Shown piece after piece: positions 47,637-59,277 of a stretch of 64,000 nucleotides of DNA. The notes under the pieces were generated by a model, which saw only the letters and a program-made list of their open reading frames with translations, was not told where the DNA came from and did not search any database. Each line of letters opens with the position of its first letter. The first letter of the stretch is position 1. Source of the DNA: Cryptomeria japonica (taxonomy: Eukaryota > Streptophyta > Pinopsida > Cupressales > Cupressaceae); assembly GCF_030272615.1 (NCBI RefSeq), contig NC_081415.1, positions 190,306,270 to 190,370,269 of the forward strand, read 5' to 3'. Made by a program: the position numbers and the translations under genes.

Positions 47637-48753
47637 TTTTTTATTTTTTTTCAATAAAAGTGGACAAGCCACTAAATTTTTTTATTATATTTAATAATTT
47701 TTACAACGGGTTCAAAAGGCATACCAGCATGAAAGAACCCGCAAGAAAACCTTCGGTTATTGCCTTATATATAAACCAAACTATACTACCCTTACAAAAT
47801 AGTTGTTACATATCCAATTGATCATTAAACCCACCCAAACCCATACATTTGAAATATGCAATGAGGTCCCATAGGACATTTCTAGATACAAAGTTCATCA
47901 TCTGGTTATATCCACCAACGTATAGGCTCAACTGATCACAAAATGAAGAGTTGAATATCCACAACTATTTCCTCGAGAAAATCATGCAAAATGGGGAGAA
48001 AGAAATTCTTCCTCCCAGCTTGTCAAAACTGAATTATACCAAAATTGTCCATATATGCAACAAAAAAACACCCCACAACTCCAAGATATCATAGAAAAAT
48101 AATCAAACATTTAAAACAGGGGGAACATTGGCCACATTCGGAGGAGGAACAACTCGTAGAGGGAATTCCAGCTGTGTAGGAGTAGAGAACAGAAAGGTCA
48201 AAGAAAGTAATGAATGCAGAGCCTCAAAAACAACCCAAGCTTTATCCACAAACTGAGCAGGAACCCAAATCAAAAGAAAATCCATACATGCTGGGGCATC
48301 ATCCATGGTATCACATATCAGCCCCATTCTTAATTCAAATAATAATTGATCATACCATACATTACCCAAAATCACATGATGAGGAAGAAAACCCCTGTAA
48401 TAGAAAGTCCCCACATCAAAATGATAATTATCCAAAGCAAAAAAAACTATATCCCTATTACACAAAGTTGGAAATATGAACGTGGAAACCAAGAGACAAA
48501 CCAACTTCGCATCAAGTAAAATATCATAAAAAATTGTAACAAATCGAGACAAATCTCAGAATGAGAAATATTAAAATAGATTTCCAACCAACAATTCTCC
48601 AAAAGCTTGCGGATTTTAAAAGCCACCTCAAAAGAAAACAAGTTAAAAACCTTACCGAGCTTTTCAAAATTATCCTCATTCTCTTCCTCCAGAACCCTAG
48701 ATTCAAGTACCACTCTATATTTTCCTGAAGAGAAGAGACTCAACATTTGCAAG
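47637..48753 (-). mobile_element. LINE copy 2, 3' end only
   Basis: Minus-strand LINE whose 3' tail (TTGAAAAAAAATAAAAAATA) lies at 47637 in the last array unit. The 3' UTR matches LINE copy 1 (GGTTTTCTTGCGGGTTCTTTC, TATGCCTTTTGAACCC). It holds the third ORF and is cut at 48753 by LTR C. The rest of the LINE is not recognised on the far side of element C. Confidence 0.85.
48103..48746 (-). pseudogene. LINE copy 2 third ORF, conserved, unknown function
   Basis: The ATG at 48746 (MLSLFSSGKYRVV) aligns with the first codon of the LINE copy 1 ORF (MLSVSS). Following blocks are LGKVFNLFSFEVAFKIRKLL, then after one frameshift near 48500 SRFVTIFYDILLDAKL, ALDNYHFDVGTFYYRGFLP, LLFELRMGLICDTMDD and PTQLEFPLRVVPPP. 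There are no internal stops other than the frameshift, so it is better preserved than copy 1. The 3' UTR of about 466 bp is close in length to copy 1. No known domain recognised. Confidence 0.72.
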
Positions 48754-49881
48754 TGATGAATACTAAGAGGGTGGGGTGAATTAGTATACCAAAAAATACT
48801 GTAAACAAGCTCTTAAACAATTTAGCAGATAATCGGTACAACAGTTTCACTAATAAACCAGTTAAGATAAATGCAAACCAAATAGCAAACAAAGCATTCA
48901 CCGACAAGAGCACATACACCATAACACAAGATATTTGATGTGGAAACCCAAATGGGAAAAACCATGGTGAGCAGAAACTCACAAGTAACTATCTACAAAA
49001 TAGAAACCAGACCGGTTAAGGTCATACAATGTTCTTCACCAGAACAGATCCTGTTACGAATCTAGATCTCTGTTAGGAGATAAGTCCAGTTAAAGACAAC
49101 CTTGTTAAAGGATTTCAAATCCACTGTTGTGAACCACCTTGTTAGAGGATTTACAAAAGCTTTGTTTGGCCTACCTAGTTGAGGGTTTCAGACTTGTCTA
49201 AGATGTGAGTAATCAACAAGTGAGTGATCTAGCTAATAGCACAGTCTACTTAATTAGATCCTTGATAGCTCATTGTTAATGCATTTCAGCATTACTTTAG
49301 TCTTCAATATCTCCACACTCTAACTCTTCACACAGACCTAATCTTCTCTACAATGATCGCACATAACCTTTTCTCTATCATGCATCTCTCATACATCATG
49401 CATGCAAACCCTAGACATGATGTCCTTATAAAGGAATGTAATTTCATGTTAGTCCAATAGGATTAGACTACAAGTTCCTAAGTTCAGTACATCTAGACAG
49501 ATTTGGTAATAGGGCACAAAATTACTGCTAAAGTGTCGGTGGATGATAACTCATCACACATTACAAAAATACCAGTTGGTAACTCATCATAGAGTAATAC
49601 CAGTTAATATAATATACCAATTACCGGTTTGTCAAAAAATGAAGACAGGAAAATGTTAACTACCACTTTGTTCCTTCGTATCACTTGAGATCTTCATACC
49701 ACTTGAGATCTTTAGTAAATGTTTGACTGGTAACCATCTTCTGCAAAACACGGATAGTCTAAAGACTATACATTCAGTAATACACAATACCAGTCGGAAC
49801 AATTATCAGTTGAGCATAACTCATACATCAAGAAAGTGTGTGTCCATCAATGACAATCAAAATATCTTCAAAATGCCAACA
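48754..49881 (-). repeat. Element C LTR, left copy (3' LTR)
   Basis: Plus-strand ends TGATGAATAC and AATGCCAACA. It contains GGAAACCCAAATGGGAAAAA near 48940 and a CTTGTTA(A/G)AGGATTT series near 49100-49160. Repeated at 55315-56455. Confidence 0.9.
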
Positions 49882-50084
49882 ATTTCCCCCTTTGGCATTG
49901 ATGGCAACACTTAGGAAAATTTTGACATCCAAGTGTTTTTACAACAAAAATGCCATAATCAAAATTACTCCCCCTAAGCATATACATTGTCCCTTTTGCA
50001 CAATTTACAATATACACTACTCCCCCAAAGTGGTAACATGAAAGTATACATGAAATGGTAACATTCACCAGAATTTTAAGTACA
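49882..50084 (-). promoter_or_regulatory. Element C polypurine region
   Basis: The LTR-adjacent tract is AAAGGGGGAAAT on the minus strand (49882-49893), with one G to A change from the GGGGGAGAT seen elsewhere. Further CTCCCCC runs lie near 49970 and 50021, with another just past this entry near 50089. Confidence 0.7.
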
Positions 50085-53000
50085 CTACTCCCCCTTTGCC
50101 AACAATGACAAAGTAATGTAGAATAACCCCTGTTTCCTTATATATAAAAAGTGTAAATGTTCATGACAATAAGGAATGAAACTTATCAAAGCAGATTTAA
50201 AGTCCTGCATAAAGGTTTTCATGGCCAATGCCCATGACTCAAGTAATGAGGTAGCAACCTCATTTTTAGTCTTCATCTAGAATGCTAGTTCTTCCATTGC
50301 ATCAATGGTACTCATCTCTTGAGTTACCGTGATAGCTTCCAGGTTGAGAAAATACTTCTGAAGAATCTGCAGTCTTGGCCATAGGAGCAGTTGAAGCTCC
50401 TACAAATCTCTGGTCTAGTTGTTGACCTCTGAGTCCATCTTGGCTGCTTGCTGCTGATAATGATGAATTGTTTGCCCATATGTAGTGAATGAATCATATG
50501 GCATCTTTAAATTTCTGATATAAGCTTGTAACTCCTATTGGAGTTGAGCTTTCTATTTAAGTACATCATCACAAAATAGATGGGGTTGGCAGGTTTTACT
50601 TAACAGTAATTTACCTTCACCCACAGCAACACTGATATCATTCTGTTGTTTTAGAAGTTGTGACCGGAGCTCATTCACTTTCTTGACTAAGGCAGTGTTG
50701 AGTGCCTTTTCATGATTCTTCTTGGTAGTGGCTTCAACAACATCTTCCAGGCATTGTACCTGGTCCTCCACAATGGTACACAAAAGCTTAATCTTGGATA
50801 GAGAGGAATCGGTTCTGGGGAGGTTGGTACCGGGAATTAGATTGGTAAGGGTGTCAACCGTAATTAGTATGGCATCATGTTCCTTCTTCCTCCGTAATGC
50901 TTCCAGTCTCCCCTCCACAAGTTTGATGCTTTGAAGCAGCTCAGATTCATCTTTGATTGAAGGTCAATGGGATTGGTGAAGTCAACCTATTTATTTTGAT
51001 CACCGATTGCCTTGGGAGTCTCTGCTTATTTTTTCTTTTCTGCTTCATTCTCCTCTTCTTCTTATTTCCTATCCTCTTCTTTCTTCTTTTGATCCTCTTC
51101 TTGTTTCTTCTTTGGTTCTTCCTTCTTCTTGTCCTCTTCTTTCTTTTTATTCTCTTCCTCCTTCTTCCTTTCTTATTCCTTCCTACTATCTTCTTCTTTC
51201 TTCTTCTCCTCTTCTTTCCTCTTCTCCTCTTCTTTTCTCTTCTCCTCTTCATTTGCTCCTCTTCTTGTTTCTTCTTCAGTTCTTCCTTCTTCTTGTCCTC
51301 TTCCTTCTTTTTCTTCTCTTCCTCCTTCCTTTCTTCTTCCTTCCTCTTGTCTTCTTCTTTATTCTTCTCCTCTTCTTTTCTCTTCTCCTCTTCTTTTCTC
51401 TTCTCCTTTTCTTGTTTCCTCTTCTCCTCCTCTTTTCTCTTGATTTCCTCTTGCTCTTTCTTCGCTTTCTCTTTATCAACCTTTTCCTTGTCCTGTTTCT
51501 CTCTCTCTTCTTTTTCTTTGTCCTGTTTTTCTTTCTTTGCTTTTTCTCTATCATGTTTCTCTTTCTCTGCATGTTCTTTGTTAGGAGTGACATCCTCAAC
51601 ATCAAAAGCATCCACATCAATGGGATCCATTTTCTCTGTCTCTCTTTCACCTTCACTATTAAATACTTCATCTAGTTTGCCTGATGAGAGATTAGGTTCT
51701 TGCTCTGGCTATCTAGCGGCTTCAGATACATGATGCATATTGATAGCATCTTTCACATGTACATGTGTGTCCTTTTCCACTTCAGAAGCTTTTCCTTCTA
51801 GTAGCCTGAGTCATCTCCGTCTCATAAAGAAGATGCCTTTATTCTTATCCATTATCTCAAATAACTCTGAATTAGAAGCATCAAGAAAATATTGTGCAAA
51901 AAGTTTCTCTCTGATCTCATGTTCTCTCTCAATAGCAATGCACCATTTGTTATCTAAAGAATTGTATAAAGAATTTGTTGTAACCGATCTAATTTCTGAT
52001 GGCAACCGGTCATTAACACCTAAATATTAGATGACTTCCTATTCTACCTCTTCCTTTTCATTATCATTAAAATCATCAAAATACTCTTTTAAATCATCAA
52101 CCACTTTTCTCCTAATATTCTTAATTTTCCTCTAACAATGTGTCATCGATTTATAAGAGGAGATGTCTATATTTACCAATGCTGATGTTGCAGGAACATT
52201 ACCAGTAGACTTTTCCTTCTTGCTTGATTGCCTAGTCTTCTTTGGTTGAATTTCTGGTTTAGTGTCCTCTAATTCCGGTGAGCTGGTTTTGGTTTTCCAC
52301 TTCCTCTCAAAGACTTTTTCAAGTTTCTTCTTTGCTGGTGACCACTTGTTCACTTTTGGACTGGTAGAGGTAACTGGTGTAGATGTCGATGGCACTTCTT
52401 TTCCCTTTTTCTACTTTGGTTCCTCAACCGATGTTACCCTCTCTAAGTAGGTGTTGGTTCTCTTTTTCTTAGCATCTAGTGGTGAGGTAAGTAGGGTAGA
52501 GACATACCCGATCAATAGGTCATTCACCACCTCATAAAACATAGGTTCAACCGCTTCCTTTCTTAGCTCCACCACTTCCATTATGCACTCATCTACCTTT
52601 ATTATGAAGCAGATGTCATTTTTATAATACTTCACAATATCATCAGATATCCTCATTCTCTACTTCATTTTCTGCTTGAATTCATTAAAATACTTGTTCA
52701 ACACCTCAGGATGTCCAATTCCTACTACTTGTAGACTTTCCTTGATTTGCCTGGAAATCGGTAGGTCAACAGACCATTGCACATCACCTACTCCAAGGAT
52801 ATAACCTTGAAAGTAGAAGAATAAACTGACCAAAAGTTGTCCAAACCTGAACCTTAGAGAATTGTCCTGTTTGATGGACTTTAGGTTCAACAACAACTGC
52901 TTCTACAAATAGGTACATAGGTCAAATGTAGTATTTTACTTGATCATTCGATAAGAAGCATTCACTGTAGTAGTAGGGATAGAGTTCATTATGCTGGCAT

Positions 53001-53544
53001 AGAATATCTAGTAACCAATCACCATGCAAGCATATTTCACCAGATCATCTTTAATGGTTTTGACGGTCATTGCCTATTGGTCGCTCAGAGAACCGGTGAG
53101 CTTAGTCGTTTCAGTCTTGGTGACCTTCTGAAGAGTTGGCACCTCTTCAATATCATAGAAACTAGTGACAGCATGAGTCACTTCAGGTGTGATATCATGC
53201 ATCTGCTCAAGGTACATCTTATCACTATGTACCCTGCTAAGGATGATGCGGATGTCTTCTTCTATGAACTCTTCCAGAAAATATACCACATTATGCAGTT
53301 TCATCTTCTCTAGGATGCTATATTCAAGTTTGATTTTCTTATCATCCCCATAGAACAGACTTAGCTAGGAATGAATCACTAGAGATTCTAGGTCTTCCAA
53401 TTTACAATCAATATATCCTGAAATATCTTCCTCAACAATAACTCTAGTGGGTATCTGGGATAGGGCATTGTATTTCATCTTCTTTTGAAGAAACTTGGCT
53501 AAATCCATAGGTACACTAGAACTGGAGTGCGATGCAGAAGCCAT
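50085..53544 (-). pseudogene. Element C ORF2, interrupted
   Basis: ATG at 53544 (MASASHSSSSVPMDL). Module 1 has VEEDISGYIDCKLEDLE, then EDIRIILSRVHSDKMYLEQM and ITPEVTHAVT, and later LLVSLFFYFQGYILGVGDVQ. Module 2 has RISDDIVKYYKNDICFIIKVD with PMFYEVVND. Module 3 has SLYNSLDNKWCIAIEREHE and REKLFAQYFLDAS. A very long Lys/Glu tract follows (50990-51560), then a coiled-coil end. The module order equals A and B. Stops and frameshifts break it into about a dozen pieces, and the exact 3' end is uncertain. Function unknown. Confidence 0.68.
50990..51560 (-). repeat. Lys/Glu-rich low-complexity tract in ORF2 C
   Basis: A purine-rich GAA/GAG/AAG tract on the minus strand encodes repeats such as KRKEEEKRKQEKEKRKEEE in the ORF2 frame. 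The matching tract in the partial second copy (57600-57920) is shorter, so the tract changes length. The long plus-strand frame here (hydrophobic, Ser/Phe/Leu) is its shadow. Confidence 0.85.
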
Positions 53545-53989
53545 GATTAAATGATAAGAAAGAATTTTGAGAAATACCTTCACAATTCAAAGTTTAGGGT
53601 TTGCTAATGTCGCTCACAATACACCACTTTGGTTGCTAGAACATCGCTTAGTATTCTTCACTTATAGATTGAAAGTTTGCCAGATTCCTCTACAAGATTT
53701 TTGGATTCACTTTGAATTGCTAGGTGAATCTCTCTTTGTCACTCTGCACTTTGAAAATTCTTCTTTTGCAAACTAATAAGTGAAAATGACGACAAAAATC
53801 CCTTTTAAACAATCTTTCACCTACCATAATAAATGCATCACCATTAGGGCACAAACCCTAATTTTTCCTTTTACTACTTCCAGTCTTCTACTGATTAATA
53901 GGTAACATATACTGGTTAAGGTCTTTACCGATATAAACTGGGGGTTCAAAATATTTCATCGATATACTCCCCCTAAGCTTTTCTGAAGC

Positions 53990-55264
53990 TTAGTTTTCCA
54001 GTTCAGAGACTTCCACACTAGGTGCAAAAATGGATACATCTTGTGATACTTCTTCTCGTTTCATTTTCAAAGTTTTATTCATTTTTCTTTGAATGGTTTC
54101 AACATCAATCTTCCCTTCTGGAGTGATTGGTATATCATCTGATAGGTTCTTTCTGAGTCTGCAAGTTCTGACAATGTGTCCCAGTTTGTTGCAATGACAA
54201 CATACCATTCTAGGTGTTCTCCATGGTCCATTATTCATACTTCCATTCTTCCTTCTGCATGTTGCAATAGTATGACCACTACCACGATAGATCAAACAAG
54301 TTTCTCTCCAACTGGTTGCCGCTTGATAACCACCTGATCGACGGTCATAGGTATTGTACTAGTTGGGATTCCGGTTCATAGAGGGTTCCAGAATAACTTC
54401 TAGAGTCCTTGGAGGATATCTCCCTGTGTTGTGCAAAAATTACCTGCATTCAAATGCTTTATGCCCAAACTTGTTGCTTGCATAATAGTTTCCATTGAAT
54501 CTATTGGATGTAGGCTTATTGTTTAGAAAATAAGGAAAATTGTTGTAGGCCTTGCTTCTACACACATTAGCAGTATGTCCTTCTTTGAGACAATTAAAGC
54601 AAATAGGTTTAAATTTTTTCTTACCTTTGTACTTGGATTTTGGTTGCTTCTTTGATCCTTCAACTTTTGTTCCAAAGGTCTCACCTTCCTCATACCCAGA
54701 GAAACCAAGTCCAGTGGTATTCTTTACTAGTTTTCCCAATTCCAACTTTTTCTCTAGCTTAGCAGTACTCTGATTGAATTTGGCAAGTATCTCCTTTGAC
54801 TTAGTAAGTTCCTTGGAAATGGCAGCATTGGATTCCATCAAGGTTGCATTCTCAGAAATAGCCATGTTTAGTTCACCTTGCATTTCCTCTTTTTCCACTT
54901 TACTCTCTTGGAGGTGAGCGGTAAGGGCACTGATTTCTTGCTTCAACTTGGAGATCTCATGATCTTTGTCTTTTACTAGATCTCTAGCTTTCCTTCAGTT
55001 CTCAAGCTCTTGACACATTCTGATAGTCAGTCCTTCCAACTCTTTTCTTAGGTTGGCTTTAGATTCATTCAGTTTTTCAACTTCTTCAATAAGGGCATAC
55101 ATGTTAGCTTCATCAGAAGAGCTATTTTTAGTAAGTTCCATCAGTTTCTCAGCATGCTCTCTTCTTTTGGCCAAACAAGCTTTATACTTGACTTTGAATT
55201 CATCATAGGCTCTCTCAGTCTGAGTGAGATGATGAGTAAGTTCTCTCACAGTGTATTCCTCCAT
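53990..55264 (-). pseudogene. Element C ORF1: coiled-coil / CCHC protein
   Basis: ATG at 55264 (MEEYTVRELTHHLTQTERAY), about 40 bp after the primer site. The coiled coil runs to about 54760 with one stop near 54995. TTGLGFSGYEEGE follows. Knuckles: CFNCLKEGHTANVC, a degenerate YYASNKFGHKAFEC, CLIYRGSGHTIATC (degenerate) and CCHCNKLGHIVRTC. It ends in an acidic tail, SVEVSELEN. As in A and B there is no capsid-like Gag domain before the coiled coil. Stops near 54437 and 54340 break it. Confidence 0.78.
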
Positions 55265-55301
55265 ATCTCCTTCCAAGTGGTTAGACTTATAGAAAGGTTG
55301 G

Positions 55302-55313
55302 CTCTGATACCAA
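55302..55313 (-). promoter_or_regulatory. Element C primer-binding site
   Basis: The minus strand reads TTGGTATCAGAG (then CC) one base after the LTR end …TTCATCA. Initiator tRNA-Met type. Confidence 0.88.
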
Positions 55314-55314
55314 T

Positions 55315-56455
55315 TGATGAATACTAAGAGGGGGGGTGAAATAGTATACCAAAAAATACTGTAAACAAACTCTTAAACAATTTAGTAGATAACTGGTACA
55401 ACAGTTTCACTAATAAACCAGTTAAGATAAATGCAAACCAAATAGAAAACAAAGCATTCACCCACAAGAGCACAATCACCTTAACACAAGATATTTAGCA
55501 TGGAAACTCAAATGGGAAAAACCACGGTGAGTAAAACATCACAAGTAACTGTCTCTAGAATAGAAATTAGACCGGTTAAGGTCAGACTAGTTAAGGTCAT
55601 ACAATGCTCTTCACTAGAATAGATCCTATTAGGAATCTAGATCTCTATTAGGAGATAAGTCATGTTAAAGTCTACCTTGTTAAAGGATTTCAAATCCACA
55701 GTTGTGAACCACCTTGTTAGAGGATTTACAAAGGCTTTGTTGGACCTACCCAGTTAAGGGTTTCAGACTTGTCGAAGATGTGAGTAATCAACAAGTGAGT
55801 GATCTAGCTAATAGAACAATCTACTTAATTAGATACTTGATAGCTCATTGTTAATGAATTTTAGCATTACTTCAGTCTTCAATATCTCCACACTCTAACT
55901 CTTCACATGGACCTAATCTGCTCTACAATGATCACACATAACCTTTTCTCTATCACGCATCTCTCATACATCATGCATGCAAAACCTAGACATGATGCCC
56001 TTATAAAGGAAAGTAATTTCATGTCAGTCCAATAGGATTAGACTACAAGTTCCTAAGTTCAGTACATCTGGACACATTTGGTACCACGACACAAAATCAC
56101 TACCAAAGTGTCGATGGATGATAACTTATCACACATTATAGAAATACCAGTTGGTAACTCATCACAGAGTAATACCGGTTAATACAATATACCGATTACA
56201 GGTTTGTCAAAAATGAAGACTGGAAAATGTTAACTACCATTTTGTTGCTTCATATCGCTTGAGATCTTTATACTGCTTGAGATCTTCAGTCAATCTATGA
56301 CTGGTAAACATTTTCTGCAAAACACTAATAGTCTAAAGAATATACATTCAGTAATACACTATACCAGTTGGAACAATTACCGGTTGAGCATAACTCATAC
56401 ATCAAGAAAGTGTGTGTCCATCAATGACAATCAAAACATCTTCAAAATGCCAACA
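55315..56455 (-). repeat. Element C LTR, right copy (5' LTR)
   Basis: Near-identical by eye to 48754-49881. Plus-strand ends TGATGAATAC and AATGCCAACA. Confidence 0.9.
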
Positions 56456-58030
56456 ATCTCCCCCATTGGCATTGATGGTAATAGTTAGGAAAATTTTGAC
56501 ATCCAAGTGTTTTTACAACAAAAATGCCATAATCAAAATTACTCCCCCTAGGCATATACACTATCCCTTTTGCAAAAATTACAATATACACTACTCCCCC
56601 AAAGTGGTAACATGAAAGTATACATGAAATGGTAATATTCACCAATATTTTAAGTACACTACTCCCCCTTTGCCAACAATGACAAAGTAATGTAGAATAA
56701 CCCTTGTTTCCTTATATATAAAAAGAGTAAATGTTCATGACAATAAGGAGTGAAACTTATCAAAAATAGATTTAAAGTCCCGCATAAAGGTTTTCATGGC
56801 CAATGCCCATGACTTAAGTAATGAGGTAGCAACCTCATTTTCAATCTTCATCTGGAATGCCACTTCTTCCATTGCATCAATGGTACTCATCTCTTGAGTT
56901 ATCGTGATAGCTTCCAGGTTGAGAAAATACTTCTAAAGAATCTGTACTCTTGGCCATAGGAGTAGTTGAAGCTCCTACAAATATTTGGTTTGGTTGTTGA
57001 TCTCTGAGTCTATCTTGGCTTCTTGTTGCTGATAATGATAAACCATTTGCCCATATGTAGTGAACGAATTATATGGCATCTTGAAATTGCTGATATAAGC
57101 TTGTAACTCCTATTGGAGTTGAGCTTTCTGTTTAAGCGCATCGTCACAAAAAAGATGGGGTTGGAAGATTTTACTTAACAGTAATTTACCTTCACCCATA
57201 GCAACATTGATATCATTATGCTATTTCAGAAGTTGTGACCAGAGCTCATTCATTTTCTTGACTAAGGCAGTGTTGAGTGCCTTTTCATGATTCTTCTTGG
57301 CAGTAGCTTCAGCAACATCTTCCAAGCATTGTACCTGGTCCTCCACAACGGTACATAGAAGCTTAAGCTTGGACAGAGAGGAATCAGTACTCGGGAGGTT
57401 GGTACTAGGAATTAGACTGGTAAGGGTGTCAACCGCAATTAGTAAGACATCCTGTTCCTTCTTCCTCTACAATGCTTCCAGTCTCTCCTATGCAAGTTTG
57501 ATGCTTTGAAGCAGCTCAGATTCATCTTTGATTGAAGGTCGATGGGACTGGTGAAGTCAACCTGTTTGGTTTGATCACCAGTTGCCTTGGGAGTCTCTAC
57601 TTGTTTTTTCTTTTCTTCTTCCTTCTCCTCTTCTGCTTATTTCCTATCCTCTTCTTTCTTCTTTTTCTCCTCTTCTTGTTTCTTCTTCAGTTCTTCCTTC
57701 TTCTTCTCCTCTTCTTTCTTTTTATTCTCTTCCTCCTTCGTCCTTTCTTCTTCCTTCCTCTTGTTTTCTTCTTTCCTCTTCTCCTCTTCTTTTCTCTTCT
57801 CCTCTTCTTGTTTCCTCTTCTCCTCTTCTTTTCTCTTGATTTCCTCTTGCTCTTTCTTCACTTTCTCTTTATCAGCCTTTTCCTTGTCCTATTTCTCTCT
57901 CTCTCTGCTTTTTCTTTGTCCCATTTTTCTTTCTCTTCTTTTTATCTGTCCTGATTCTCTCTCTCTACATGTTCTTTTTCAGGATTGACATCCTCAACAT
58001 CTAATGCATCCACATCAATGGGATCCATTT
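56456..58030 (-). mobile_element. Partial second internal region of element C
   Basis: Continues past the right LTR with sequence matching 49882-51630: polypurine tract (ATCTCCCCCATTGG), ORF2 C-terminal coiled coil and the Lys/Glu tract (57600-57920). It stops abruptly near GGGATCCATTT at about 58030. This is the 3' part of another C copy sharing the LTR, the same arrangement as at element A. Confidence 0.82.
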
Positions 58031-58440
58031 GATCTCACTAATACATTTGGACTAGATTTTTGACTGAGGTTTCCAATGGAGAAGGTATATTGTGGCCAAA
58101 TTTGATTTTTTTTGAAAAAATTCCCACATTCATCATAATTTCGACGAAAATTTCCCATTTTGTTTTGACGAAGAAGGCATCAGCTATGAGAATTTTCTTT
58201 TTTTCAAAAAAGTGCTTGAGTTCTTCATAATTTTGGTGACAGTAGCCATTACAAAATAAAAAAAGAGGTGGGGAATTCATTTGTGAATTGCAATCCCGCA
58301 TAGGCATCCATGGCAACTTCAACCCTGAAGAACATCAAACCCACGTCGAAGGCAATCCCGTGCAGGAGGTAGATTCAAATTGCCCTAGTTTTTAATTTCA
58401 TGTTGCGAAAAATATACATGTGGTGGTTAATTGTCCTAGT
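58031..58440. other. Unassigned stretch
   Basis: A minus-strand reading frame of 94 codons (58038-58322) is present but has no recognisable domain and no support from a repeat copy. Not called as a gene. Confidence 0.4.
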
Positions 58441-59277
58441 TTAATCTTGTAAAACCATAGAACTGTGATTGAGGAGTGAGCGTTCAATTTTGTAGCAGCA
58501 ATCCCTTCCTCTGGTATACGCACGTGTTGATTGTTCACATGAGATCACATCTCTTTGTGGCATCATATCAAACAATTCATGAGCCTTGTCCATGTTTCCA
58601 CATTTTGCATTCATGTCAAGCAGGGCATTTGCAAGTACAACACCTAACAAAATTCCTCTATATGTTATGCTTTGATGGATGTCCATACCCTGTTCCAAAG
58701 CTCCCATTTTTGCACAGGTAGGGAGGATGTTGGCAAAGGTTGTGGAATTTGGCTTTATTCCTTCCAATTTCATTTGCTTGAAAGTGTCTAAAGCCTATTC
58801 AACAAATCCATTTTGTGCATATCCAGCAATCATTGCAGTCCACGAGACAACATTTCTTTTAGGCATTCTATCAAATAGTTCACATGCCTTGTCTATGCTT
58901 CCACATTTTGCATACATGTCTGCTAGGGCAGCTACAACTACAAGATCTGACAAAATTTCTCTATCCTTTATGCTTCGATGAATGTCCATACCTTGTTCCA
59001 AATCTCCCATTTTGGCATAGGCAGGGAGGATAGTAGCAATGGTCGTGGAATTTGGCTTTACACCTGCCAATTACATTTTCTTGAAAGTTTCTAAAGCCTT
59101 CTCAACAAATCCATTTTGTGCAATTGAAACTACATCTGACAAAATTCCTCTATCTTTTATGCTTTGATGGATGTCCATACCCTGTTCCAAAGCTCCCATT
59201 TTGGCATAGGCTGGGAGTACGTTGGCAAACGTAACTAAAGAAATGCAATGATCATCTCCAAAGACATCAAACCACAA
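58441..59277 (-). pseudogene. PPR protein pseudogene fragment
   Basis: One minus-strand frame with two internal stops, holding three successive repeats built like NSTT(I/F)A(T/N)ILP.(Y/C)AKMG.LEQGMDIHQS, then DMYAKCGSIDKACELFDRMP and NVVSWTAMIAGYAQNG. These are P, L and S type pentatricopeptide motifs of plant PLS-class organellar RNA-editing or processing proteins. The first repeat has lost about 40 residues between GILSDVV and IAQNGFVEKALETF. The N-terminus, most repeats and any E/DYW end are missing. No target-site duplication or poly(A) was identified, so the copying route is unclear. Confidence 0.88.

Larger units (their letters stand above)
48754..56455 (-). mobile_element. Element C: pol-less LTR retrotransposon
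   Basis: LTRs at 48754-49881 and 55315-56455 flank a minus-strand internal region with primer site, ORF1 (55264-53990), a 445-bp spacer, ORF2 (53544 to about 50085) and a mutated polypurine tract. No pol similarity. It is inserted into LINE copy 2. No target duplication can be assigned, because the right LTR runs on into a second partial internal region (56456-58030) instead of flanking DNA. Both ORFs carry stops. Confidence 0.85.

Noticed and set aside
50957-51733. Long plus-strand frame (258 codons) rich in Phe, Leu and Ser that looks like a membrane protein
   Set aside because: It is the complement of the Lys/Glu tract of ORF2 C. Several overlapping frames are open there only because the sequence is low-complexity.
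58038-58322. 94-codon minus-strand frame between element C and the PPR pseudogene
   Set aside because: No recognised motif, no splice or repeat support.
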